Shown here in pieces: positions 1 to 5,222 of a stretch of 5,222 nucleotides of DNA. The stretch is from NCBI GenBank assembly GCA_020724185.1, contig DYHL01000101.1:3638-8859 (forward strand), written 5' to 3'. The notes beneath the pieces are model-generated. The model was not told the origin of the DNA. It was given only the letters and a program-made list of their open reading frames with translations, and ran no database searches. Each line of letters opens with the position of its first letter. The stretch's first letter is position 1. The DNA is from Candidatus Nitrosymbiomonas sp. GTDB lineage: Bacteria > Sysuimicrobiota > Sysuimicrobiia > Sysuimicrobiales > Humicultoraceae. A program made the translations under genes and the position numbers.

Positions 1-1
1 C

Positions 2-532
2 AAGGCCCTGGGCGAGATCCTGGAGCGGCTTCCGGCCTCCGGCGTCGAGCCCGAGTCGCTGAGTGGGTATCTCGATCGCTGCCCGCCGCCGGAGGAGATC
101 ACACTGCCCGAGGGATCGTGGGGCGAGGGCGGCGACCACCGGGTCTGGCTCAACCGCGACACGCGGTGGACCTGGGAGATGGTCTACTCGGCGGAAGAGG
201 AGTTCTGGTCCATCGCCGGCGATCTGCCCTGGGAAGGGAATCCGTTCCTCCAGAGGGTCGTAGCCCAACTTACCCGCGAGCTGTTGCTCCTCCAGGCGTC
301 GGACTGGCAGTTCCTGATCACCACCTGGGCGGCCCGCAACTACGCCGAAGCGCGGTTCGCCGAACACTACGCCCACTTCACGCGCCTGGGACACCTGCTG
401 CACCGGGTCGTCGAGGGGCAAGCGCCGCAAGGGGACGACGAGCTGTTCCTAGCCGCGCGTGAGGCGCAGGACTATCCATTCCCCGACGTGCTCGATCACG
501 TGCGCGCCGCGAGGGAGGTGAGGTCCCTGTGA
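2..532 (+). CDS. 1,4-alpha-glucan branching enzyme, GH57 family (C-terminal part, 5' end outside window)
   Basis: This is the last 176 residues of a GH57-type glycogen branching enzyme, open from the left edge to a TGA at 530-532. The enzyme cleaves alpha-1,4 chains and rejoins them through alpha-1,6 bonds in the cytoplasm. Seen: the segment LPEGSWGEGGDHRVWLN (visible residues 35-51) followed by RWTWEMVY, then LLLLQASDWQFLITTW and YAEARFAEHYAHFTRL near the end. These match the Trp-rich segment and the helical C-terminal domain of the GH57 branching enzymes typified by TK1436 and TTHA1902. Known: family members are about 520-560 residues with catalytic Glu and Asp in the N-terminal barrel, so roughly the final third is present and the catalytic residues lie outside the window. 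It overlaps glgC by four bases, which supports a shared role in glycogen synthesis. A related GH57 amylase is the main alternative, but the Trp-rich motif favours branching enzyme. Confidence 0.88.
   Translation, partial: KALGEILERLPASGVEPESLSGYLDRCPPPEEITLPEGSWGEGGDHRVWLNRDTRWTWEMVYSAEEEFWSIAGDLPWEGNPFLQRVVAQLTRELLLLQASDWQFLITTWAARNYAEARFAEHYAHFTRLGHLLHRVVEGQAPQGDDELFLAAREAQDYPFPDVLDHVRAAREVRSL
513..521 (+). promoter_or_regulatory. Shine-Dalgarno for glgC
   Basis: GGGAGGTGA lies inside the end of the branching enzyme gene and is a near-perfect anti-16S match. Seven bases separate it from the GTG at 529. It decides the GTG start of glgC and allows fresh ribosome loading in addition to reinitiation at the GTGA overlap. 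Confidence 0.8.
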
Positions 533-1764
533 CGCTCCTGGCGCGGCCGTACCGCCCGCGTGTCCTGGCGTTCGTTCTGGCAGGAGGTCGCGGCGAGCGG
601 CTGGAGCCGCTCACTCGCGAGCGGGGCAAGCCGGCGGTGCCTTTCGGCGGCAAGTACCGGATCGCGGATTTCGTGCTGTCCAATTTCGTCAACTCGGGGA
701 TCTACGCGATCTACGTAATGGTCCAGTACAAGGCGCAGTCGCTGCTCGAGCACCTGCGCGTGGGCTGGCGATTTGGAGGTCTGTCCGACCAGTTCGTGAT
801 CGCGGTTCCCCCTCAGATGCGCTGGGGCGAGTCATGGTATCGTGGGACCGCCGATGCAGTCTATCAGAACCTAAATCTGCTGAGGGACTTCAACCCGGAC
901 ATCGTCATGGTCTTCGGCGCCGACCACGTCTACCGGATGGACCTCAACCAGGCGTTGGCGTTCCACCTGGATCGCGGGGCCCAGCTCACCGTCGTCGCGC
1001 GGCCGGTGCCGATCGGCGAGGCCTACGAGTTCGGCATCGTCGAGACCGACGGCGAGGGACGGATCGTCGGGTTCGAGGAGAAACCGGCGCGGCCGCGGCC
1101 AATGCCCACGGACCCCACAAGAGCCCTGTCCTCGATGGGCAACTACATCTTCAACCGCGACGTCCTGGTCGAGACGCTCATCGAGGACGCCCGCCGCAGC
1201 ACCGACCACGACTTCGGGCGGACGATCATCCCGGAACTCTACCCGTACAGCGACGTCTTCGCCTACGACTTCCTCGACAATGAGATCCCGGGCACCAAGA
1301 CCCACGAGGAGCATGGATACTGGCGCGACGTGGGGACGATCGGAGCGTACTGGCACGCGCAAATGGATCTGCTGGGCACCACGCCGGTGTTCGACCTCGA
1401 CAACCATCAGTGGCCCATCCACACGAGCGCGTACAGCGGTCCACCGGCCCGCCTGTTCGGCGGGGAGATCACCGACTCGCTGCTCGGCGAGGGAACTCGG
1501 GTGGAACGCGCCACGGTCCGCCGCTCGATCCTGGGCCGCGGCGTCCGCATCGGCGAAGGTGCACTGATAGAAGAGTCCGTCGTGATGGACCACACGACGG
1601 TCGGCAGGGGAGCACGACTGCGACGCGTCATCATAGACCGCCACAACGTGATCCCCGACCATGCGGAGATAGGCATGGACCAGGCCCGGGACGCCCAGCA
1701 CTACAAGGTTGACCCCTCGGGCATCGTCGTGCTGCCGCGAGGCGCAACCCGCTACACCTCGTGA
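529..1764 (+). CDS. glgC: Glucose-1-phosphate adenylyltransferase (ADP-glucose pyrophosphorylase)
   Basis: This enzyme makes ADP-glucose and pyrophosphate from ATP and glucose-1-phosphate, the committed step of bacterial glycogen synthesis. Seen in the 411 residues: the nucleotidyltransferase signature VLAGGRGERLEPLTRERGKP (16-35) and FGGKYRIADF (39-48); WYRGTADAV (103-111); GADHVYRMD (130-138) with the metal/catalytic Asp132; FEEKP with Lys185, which aligns with E. coli glucose-1-phosphate Lys195; DFGRTIIPEL (228-237); and GYWRDVGTIGAYW (263-275). A left-handed beta-helix follows, with hexapeptide-like repeats at about 310-395. Length is close to the E. coli enzyme (431). The GTG start is chosen because of the strong ribosome site at 513-521, the GTGA overlap with the upstream stop, and the short lead before the signature. 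Glu31 sits where E. coli has the activator-site residue Lys39, so allosteric control probably differs. I am very sure of the family. Confidence 0.97.
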   Translation: MTLLARPYRPRVLAFVLAGGRGERLEPLTRERGKPAVPFGGKYRIADFVLSNFVNSGIYAIYVMVQYKAQSLLEHLRVGWRFGGLSDQFVIAVPPQMRWGESWYRGTADAVYQNLNLLRDFNPDIVMVFGADHVYRMDLNQALAFHLDRGAQLTVVARPVPIGEAYEFGIVETDGEGRIVGFEEKPARPRPMPTDPTRALSSMGNYIFNRDVLVETLIEDARRSTDHDFGRTIIPELYPYSDVFAYDFLDNEIPGTKTHEEHGYWRDVGTIGAYWHAQMDLLGTTPVFDLDNHQWPIHTSAYSGPPARLFGGEITDSLLGEGTRVERATVRRSILGRGVRIGEGALIEESVVMDHTTVGRGARLRRVIIDRHNVIPDHAEIGMDQARDAQHYKVDPSGIVVLPRGATRYTS

Positions 1765-4286
1765 GCGCGTTGATCTGCATCCACGGGCATTTCTACCAGC
1801 CCTCGCGCGAGAATCCCTGGCTGGAGCACGTGGAGGTGGACGACTCGGCGGCGCCCTCCCACGACTGGAACGCGCGCATCACCGCCGAGTGCTACGCGCC
1901 CAACACCGCCGCGCGGATTCTTGATGCGCAGGGCCGGATCGAGCGCATCGTCAACAACTACGCGGCAATCTCCTTCAACCTGGGACCGGCTCTGGCTGCC
2001 TGGCTAGAACGCAACGCCCCGGAGGTCTACGCCCAGATCGTGCGCGCCGATGGGGAGAGCCTGGCGGCCTCCGGTTACGGCAATGCCATAGCGCACCCCT
2101 ACACGCACACGATCCTCCCTCTGGCCTCGCGGCACGACAAGATGACGCAGGTCCGCTGGGGAATCGCGGACTTCACGCGCCGGTTCGGCCGGCCGCCGGA
2201 AGGGATGTGGCTGCCCGAGACCGCGGTAGATCGCGAGACCCTTGCCGTGCTCGCCGAGTGCGGGATCGCATTCACGGTGCTGGCCCCGCATCAGGCGGCG
2301 CGCGTGCGCGCGGCCCCTGCCGGCGAATGGGTGGAAGTGCGGCCCGAGGTGCTTGACGCATCGCGGGCCTACCTGTGCCATCCAGCCCCGGGGCTGCGCA
2401 TCGCGCTGTTCTTCTACGATGGCGCGTTGTCCCGTGACATCGCGTTCGGCAGCCTGCTGAACAGCGGAGAGGGCCTGGCCGACAGGCTGGCAGGGGTGGC
2501 TGCCGATGCCGGGTGGGCGGGCGGCCGGGTCGTGCACGTGGCCACGGACGGCGAGACATATGGTCACCACCACCGCTTCGGGGAGATGGCCCTGGCGTAC
2601 GCGGCCGAGGTGCTCGCGCGCAACGGAAGCGGACGCCTCACGAACTACGCGGCGTTCCTGGCAGACCACCCGCCCACGCACGAGGTGGAGATCCACGAGC
2701 GCACCTCGTGGTCGTGCGTCCACGGGATCGAGCGGTGGCGGTCTGACTGCGGCTGCCGGACCCGGTCCGACTGGCACCAACGCTGGAGGGCGCCGCTGCG
2801 CGCGGCGCTGGACTGGCTGAAGGCCAAGGCCGATGCGATATTCGAGGAGGCCGGCTCCCGTATCTTCCACGACCCCTGGGCCGCGCGCGACGCCTACATT
2901 GACATGGTGCTAGACCGCAGCAAGGAGGCAGTGGCGCGGTTCCTTGCGGTGCAGGCCCTGCGGCGTGGCGATCCAGGGGACCGCCGCACCGCGCTGCGAC
3001 TGCTGGAGCTCCAGCGGCACGCGATGCTGATGTTTGCCTCCGACGGCTGGTTCTTCGACGAGATCTCGCGGGTCGAGGCAGTGCAGTTGATGCGGCACGC
3101 GGCCCGGGTGATCCAGCTTGCCGGTCAAATCGAGCTTGCGGGCCGAACGGACTCTGACGGCGGGTTGGGACGCGCGCTCGAGGCATCGTTCCTCGACCGG
3201 CTGCGCGCGGCGGAGAGCAACCTGCCGGCCTTCCGGAACGGTGAGGCCGTGTTCGATCGCCTGGTGCGCCCGGCGATGGTGGACGCGCGCCGCGCCGCCG
3301 CCCACTATGCCATCATGTCGCTCTTCCAGGAGTTCCCGGACGACGCGCGGATCTACACCTACCGCGCGGTGCGCCGGGGAATACGGCGGCTGGCCCGCGG
3401 CCCCCTCACCCTGCTGGTCGGGCGCGCCGAGATTACCGAGACACTGGTTGATCAGGCGCACTCCTCCTCGTTTGCGGTCCTCTACATCGGCGGCACCGAC
3501 GTCCACTGCTGTGTGGCCGCGGGCTGGACCGACGAGGCCCACGCCACGGTGACCGACGCGCTGGCCAGGGTGTTCGATACCGGAACGGTCACCGAGGTAA
3601 TCCGGCGGATGGACGAGATCTTCGGCCGCCAGTTCTACACCGTCCGCGACTTGTTCAACGAGGAGCGGCGAGCGGTGCTGGCCCGCCTCTCGGAGGAGAC
3701 CATCGCGCACCTCGAAGCGTCCTACCGGCGGCTCTACCACGAGAGCCGCGGCCTCATGGAAACGCTCCGCGACGCCGAGGTGCCGGTGCCACGTGAGTTC
3801 GCCGCGGCGGCCGAATTCATCCTGACCGCCGACCTTCGCCGGGCGCTGGCAGCGCCGGGCGCACTCAGCGCCGCGGCATGGGATGCCCTCGTCGAGCTGC
3901 GTTCGTGGGGACTGACGCTGCCCGATGAGGAGTTCGAGCCGCTGCTGCGCGCGCGCATCGAGCGCCGCCTACGCGACGCCAACGGGCTCTTTCTCGTTGA
4001 GAACCTGGCTGACGTGGAGCGCACGCTCGACTTCGCCCGCGACGCCGGCATCACGGTCAACCTGTGGCAGGCCCAGAACCTGTTCGAGGAGAGGTTCGCC
4101 CCACGGTTGGGCGCGGCGGGTGGTGCAGGCGGGGCACCCGGGGAGCGCGCGGCGGCTGGCGGCGGTCCCGAGGGGACCGTGCAGGCCGCGCTGGAAGCGA
4201 TGGCCGGACGCCTCTACTTCAACCTGGAGTCGCTGCGGGCGCGCGCAGAGGGCAGGGAAGCGTTCCCAGAGGGCGCGCGGAAGTAG
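1761..4286 (+). CDS. GH57 glycoside hydrolase-like protein with DUF3536 region
   Basis: This 841-residue protein of unproven activity has an N-terminal GH57 (alpha-amylase/alpha-mannosidase superfamily) barrel, about residues 1-290, and a long DUF3536-type region behind it. Seen: GH57 motif 1 as HGHFYQP (8-14); GMWLPE with Glu153, the expected nucleophile; and ATDGETYGHHHRFGE with Asp263, the expected acid/base. A short Cys cluster follows (Cys319, then Cys330-Gly-Cys332). The final part is helical and Arg/Glu-rich, interrupted by a Gly/Ala-rich stretch at 784-805. Both catalytic acids are present, so an active alpha-glucan hydrolase or transferase is plausible (inference). The GTG start overlaps the glgC stop as GTGA and puts motif 1 at residue 8. 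No good Shine-Dalgarno is close by: a GAGG at 1739-1742 is 18 bases away, so translation probably depends on reinitiation. No signal peptide is visible, so it is likely cytoplasmic. It ends in TAG at 4284-4286. Confidence 0.9.
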   Translation: MSALICIHGHFYQPSRENPWLEHVEVDDSAAPSHDWNARITAECYAPNTAARILDAQGRIERIVNNYAAISFNLGPALAAWLERNAPEVYAQIVRADGESLAASGYGNAIAHPYTHTILPLASRHDKMTQVRWGIADFTRRFGRPPEGMWLPETAVDRETLAVLAECGIAFTVLAPHQAARVRAAPAGEWVEVRPEVLDASRAYLCHPAPGLRIALFFYDGALSRDIAFGSLLNSGEGLADRLAGVAADAGWAGGRVVHVATDGETYGHHHRFGEMALAYAAEVLARNGSGRLTNYAAFLADHPPTHEVEIHERTSWSCVHGIERWRSDCGCRTRSDWHQRWRAPLRAALDWLKAKADAIFEEAGSRIFHDPWAARDAYIDMVLDRSKEAVARFLAVQALRRGDPGDRRTALRLLELQRHAMLMFASDGWFFDEISRVEAVQLMRHAARVIQLAGQIELAGRTDSDGGLGRALEASFLDRLRAAESNLPAFRNGEAVFDRLVRPAMVDARRAAAHYAIMSLFQEFPDDARIYTYRAVRRGIRRLARGPLTLLVGRAEITETLVDQAHSSSFAVLYIGGTDVHCCVAAGWTDEAHATVTDALARVFDTGTVTEVIRRMDEIFGRQFYTVRDLFNEERRAVLARLSEETIAHLEASYRRLYHESRGLMETLRDAEVPVPREFAAAAEFILTADLRRALAAPGALSAAAWDALVELRSWGLTLPDEEFEPLLRARIERRLRDANGLFLVENLADVERTLDFARDAGITVNLWQAQNLFEERFAPRLGAAGGAGGAPGERAAAGGGPEGTVQAALEAMAGRLYFNLESLRARAEGREAFPEGARK

Positions 4287-4287
4287 G

Positions 4288-4295
4288 CGAGGAGG
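4288..4295 (+). promoter_or_regulatory. Shine-Dalgarno for the nucleotide-sugar dehydrogenase
   Basis: CGAGGAGG starts just after the TAG of the DUF3536 gene, and its GGAGG core is six bases before the ATG at 4302. It favours that ATG over an in-frame ATG at 4320 (residue 7). The 4320 start has only AGGGAG directly abutting it, or the GGAGG at 4304-4308, which is 11 bases away. Confidence 0.7.
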
Positions 4296-4301
4296 CGGGC
4301 C

Positions 4302-5124
4302 ATGGAGGCAGGCAGGGAGATGCGGATCGGGGTTGTCGGTCTGGGACATGTCGGATCGGCCATGGAGAGGTTCTTCTCCCGGCGATACGCCGTGGCCGTC
4401 TACGACCCCCCGAAGCTAGTCGGGACCAGGGAAGAGATCAACTCCTGCCGCATGGCGGTGGTGTGCGTTCCAACGCCGATGGCGGCCGACGGATCCTGCG
4501 ACACGTCGGCGGTCGAGGAGGCGGTCGGCTGGATCGAATGCCCCCTGGTGCTGATTAGGTCAACGGTCCCCCCTGGAACGACCGACGCGCTGCGCAGGCG
4601 CACCGGCAGGCGCATCGTCTTCAGCCCTGAGTACGTGGGCGAGCCGGCATACTGGACCCCTCACAAGTTCATGCACGAGGAGGTAGAAGCGCCATTCTAC
4701 ATCTTCGGCGGCGCTCCGGCCGACTGCCACGAGGTCATAGACCTGTACGCCCCCATCACGGGCCCGATGAAGCAGTACCGGATCACGTCGGCCCTTGCAG
4801 CCGAAACCGTGAAGATGTTTGAGAACGAGTACATCGCGTGGAAGGTCACCTGGGCAGCGGAGATGCGGGAGGCCTGCGAATCTCTAGGCCTCGCGGTACT
4901 GGGAGGTCAGGGACCTGTGGGCCCTGGACCCGCGGGTGGACCCGATGCACACAGCCGCGTGGGCTGAGAGCCGGGGCTTCGACGGCAGGTGCATCCCGAA
5001 GGACACGCTGGCGTTCCTGAAGGTCCTTGAGGGCAGGGGCTACAGGAAAGAGATCCTAGCAGCGATCGTCGCCAGGAACAGGAGGGCATGCCCCGGCGCG
5101 TACATGGGGCTCCAGGACACCTGA
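4302..5124 (+). CDS. Short UDP-glucose/GDP-mannose dehydrogenase family protein, frameshifted near 4896
   Basis: This NAD-dependent nucleotide-sugar dehydrogenase would oxidise a sugar C6 hydroxyl to a carboxylate (UDP-glucose to UDP-glucuronate in the best-known members). Seen: Rossmann motif VVGLGHVG (Gly13, Gly15, Gly18) with Asp35 ending strand 2; VCVPTP (54-59); IRSTVPPGTT (85-94); FSPEYVGE (107-114); and AETVKMFENEY with Lys171 and Asn175, matching the conserved Lys/Asn pair. The frame opened at 4302 runs to a stop at 4965-4967, but after about 4895 it turns Gly/Pro-rich and loses homology. Skipping one base near 4896 continues as YWEVRDLWALDPRV, MHTAAW and GFDGRCIPKD with catalytic Cys230 (4990-4992), ending at tandem TGA-TAG (5122-5127). 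The joined product is about 273 residues; the usual C-terminal nucleotide-binding domain of roughly 100 residues is absent. Sequencing error, real mutation or recoding cannot be separated here. Uninterrupted, the 4302-4967 product would lack the catalytic Cys. Confidence 0.85.
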
Positions 5125-5134
5125 TAGTGCCCCG

Positions 5135-5172
5135 CTCCGCGCGGAGGCCCAGCAGCCAGCGGTTCGGCCTCC
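5135..5172 (+). terminator. Inverted repeats after the operon, possible weak terminator
   Basis: GGAGGCC (5143-5149) pairs with GGCCTCC (5166-5172) around a 16-base loop, and a 12-base perfect palindrome CTCCGCGCGGAG (5135-5146) overlaps its left arm. The repeats lie 10 bases past the dehydrogenase stop and just before the next promoter, where a terminator would be expected. No T-run follows (the next bases are AATATTGA), so it is not a canonical intrinsic terminator. It could equally be an operator or a chance pairing. Confidence 0.35.
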
Positions 5173-5176
5173 AATA

Positions 5177-5205
5177 TTGACGCTCATCGAATGATCTGGT
5201 ATCCT
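5177..5205 (+). promoter_or_regulatory. Sigma-70-type promoter with extended -10
   Basis: The -35 box TTGACG (5177-5182, five of six consensus bases) is separated by 17 bases from the -10 box TATCCT (5200-5205, four of six). TGG at 5197-5199 supplies an extended -10 TGn element. The stretch 5173-5214 is 27 of 42 A/T, a sharp break from the G+C-rich coding DNA on its left. Initiation about seven bases past the -10 box would fall on the A of the ATG at 5212, so the transcript would be leaderless. A second, weaker -10-like TATCTT lies at 5206-5211. Confidence 0.6.
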
Positions 5206-5211
5206 TATCTT

Positions 5212-5222
5212 ATGACGGCCCT
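5212..5222 (+). CDS. Possible start of a leaderless gene, truncated by window end
   Basis: ATG ACG GCC CT begins six bases after the -10 box of the promoter at 5177-5205, with no room for a ribosome binding site: the preceding bases TATCCTTATCTT contain no purine-rich stretch. This is the arrangement of leaderless genes, which are common in Actinomycetota and Deinococcota. Only three codons are visible, so the product cannot be identified and the start itself is inferred purely from promoter position. Confidence 0.4.

Noticed and set aside
118..462. 114-residue + strand frame overlapping the branching enzyme tail
   Set aside because: It is very rich in Arg/Pro/Gly/Ala without motifs. The other frame carries the family signature through the whole region.
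871..1701. 276-residue open frame on the - strand opposite glgC
   Set aside because: It is fully covered by glgC, whose motifs are unambiguous. The translation is Arg/Val/Asp/His-rich with no recognisable domain, as expected from antisense of G+C-rich coding DNA.
2004..2870. 288-residue open frame on the - strand opposite the GH57 domain
   Set aside because: It lies antisense to a conserved catalytic domain, has no family motifs or ribosome site, and has a biased composition. It is a mirror of G+C-rich codon usage.
2910..3740. 276-residue open frame on the - strand opposite the DUF3536 region
   Set aside because: Same pattern as the other antisense frames: long only because stop codons are rare at this G+C content.
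4906..4937. Short inverted repeats (GGTC/GACC, GGGCCC) near the frameshift as a recoding stimulator
   Set aside because: The stems are only 4-6 bases, common by chance in this composition, and no slippery sequence lies upstream at a suitable distance.
4907..5089. - strand frame over the dehydrogenase C-terminus as a separate small gene
   Set aside because: The + strand frame here encodes the catalytic Cys motif of the dehydrogenase. The antisense product has no supporting signal.
1..5222. CRISPR array, insertion sequence, tRNA or phage-defence system
   Set aside because: No spaced direct repeats, transposase motifs, terminal inverted repeats or tRNA-like cloverleaf were seen. The window reads as a housekeeping polysaccharide operon.

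Overview
The window is a G+C-rich bacterial segment, roughly two thirds G+C by eye. It is almost entirely coding, and every convincing gene is on the + strand. The content is central alpha-glucan (glycogen) metabolism: the tail of a GH57-family 1,4-alpha-glucan branching enzyme, a complete ADP-glucose pyrophosphorylase (glgC), and a large GH57/DUF3536 protein. A short nucleotide-sugar dehydrogenase follows. Using a GH57 rather than a GH13 branching enzyme, beside glgC and a DUF3536 protein, fits high-G+C, often thermophilic or deep-branching lineages (for example Chloroflexota-, Armatimonadota- or Bacillota-like groups). I cannot name the taxon from sequence alone.

Layout: bases 2-532 hold the branching enzyme C-terminus, which is cut by the window edge. 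glgC (529-1764) and the GH57/DUF3536 gene (1761-4286) each begin at a GTG whose last two bases, plus the next A, form the stop codon of the gene before. These two identical 4-base GTGA overlaps imply a translationally coupled operon. After a 15-base gap with a strong Shine-Dalgarno comes the dehydrogenase (4302-5124). As given, its reading frame is broken near base 4896 by what looks like one extra base. When the two frames are joined, the product has every expected catalytic motif up to a tandem TGA-TAG stop, but it lacks the usual C-terminal nucleotide-binding domain. Bases 5125-5222 are a short intergenic region with overlapping inverted repeats. After them lies an abruptly A+T-rich promoter whose -10 box sits six bases before an ATG, as expected for a leaderless gene leaving the window.

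Working model: GlgC makes ADP-glucose from glucose-1-phosphate and ATP. A glycogen synthase not visible here polymerises it, and the GH57 branching enzyme adds alpha-1,6 branches. The DUF3536 protein probably trims, transfers or otherwise acts on alpha-glucan, but its activity is not established. The dehydrogenase would draw on the same hexose-phosphate/nucleotide-sugar pool to make a uronate, although its real substrate is open. No mobile element, CRISPR array, tRNA or rRNA was seen. The items most worth a second look are the frameshifted, domain-reduced dehydrogenase and the putative leaderless promoter at the right edge.
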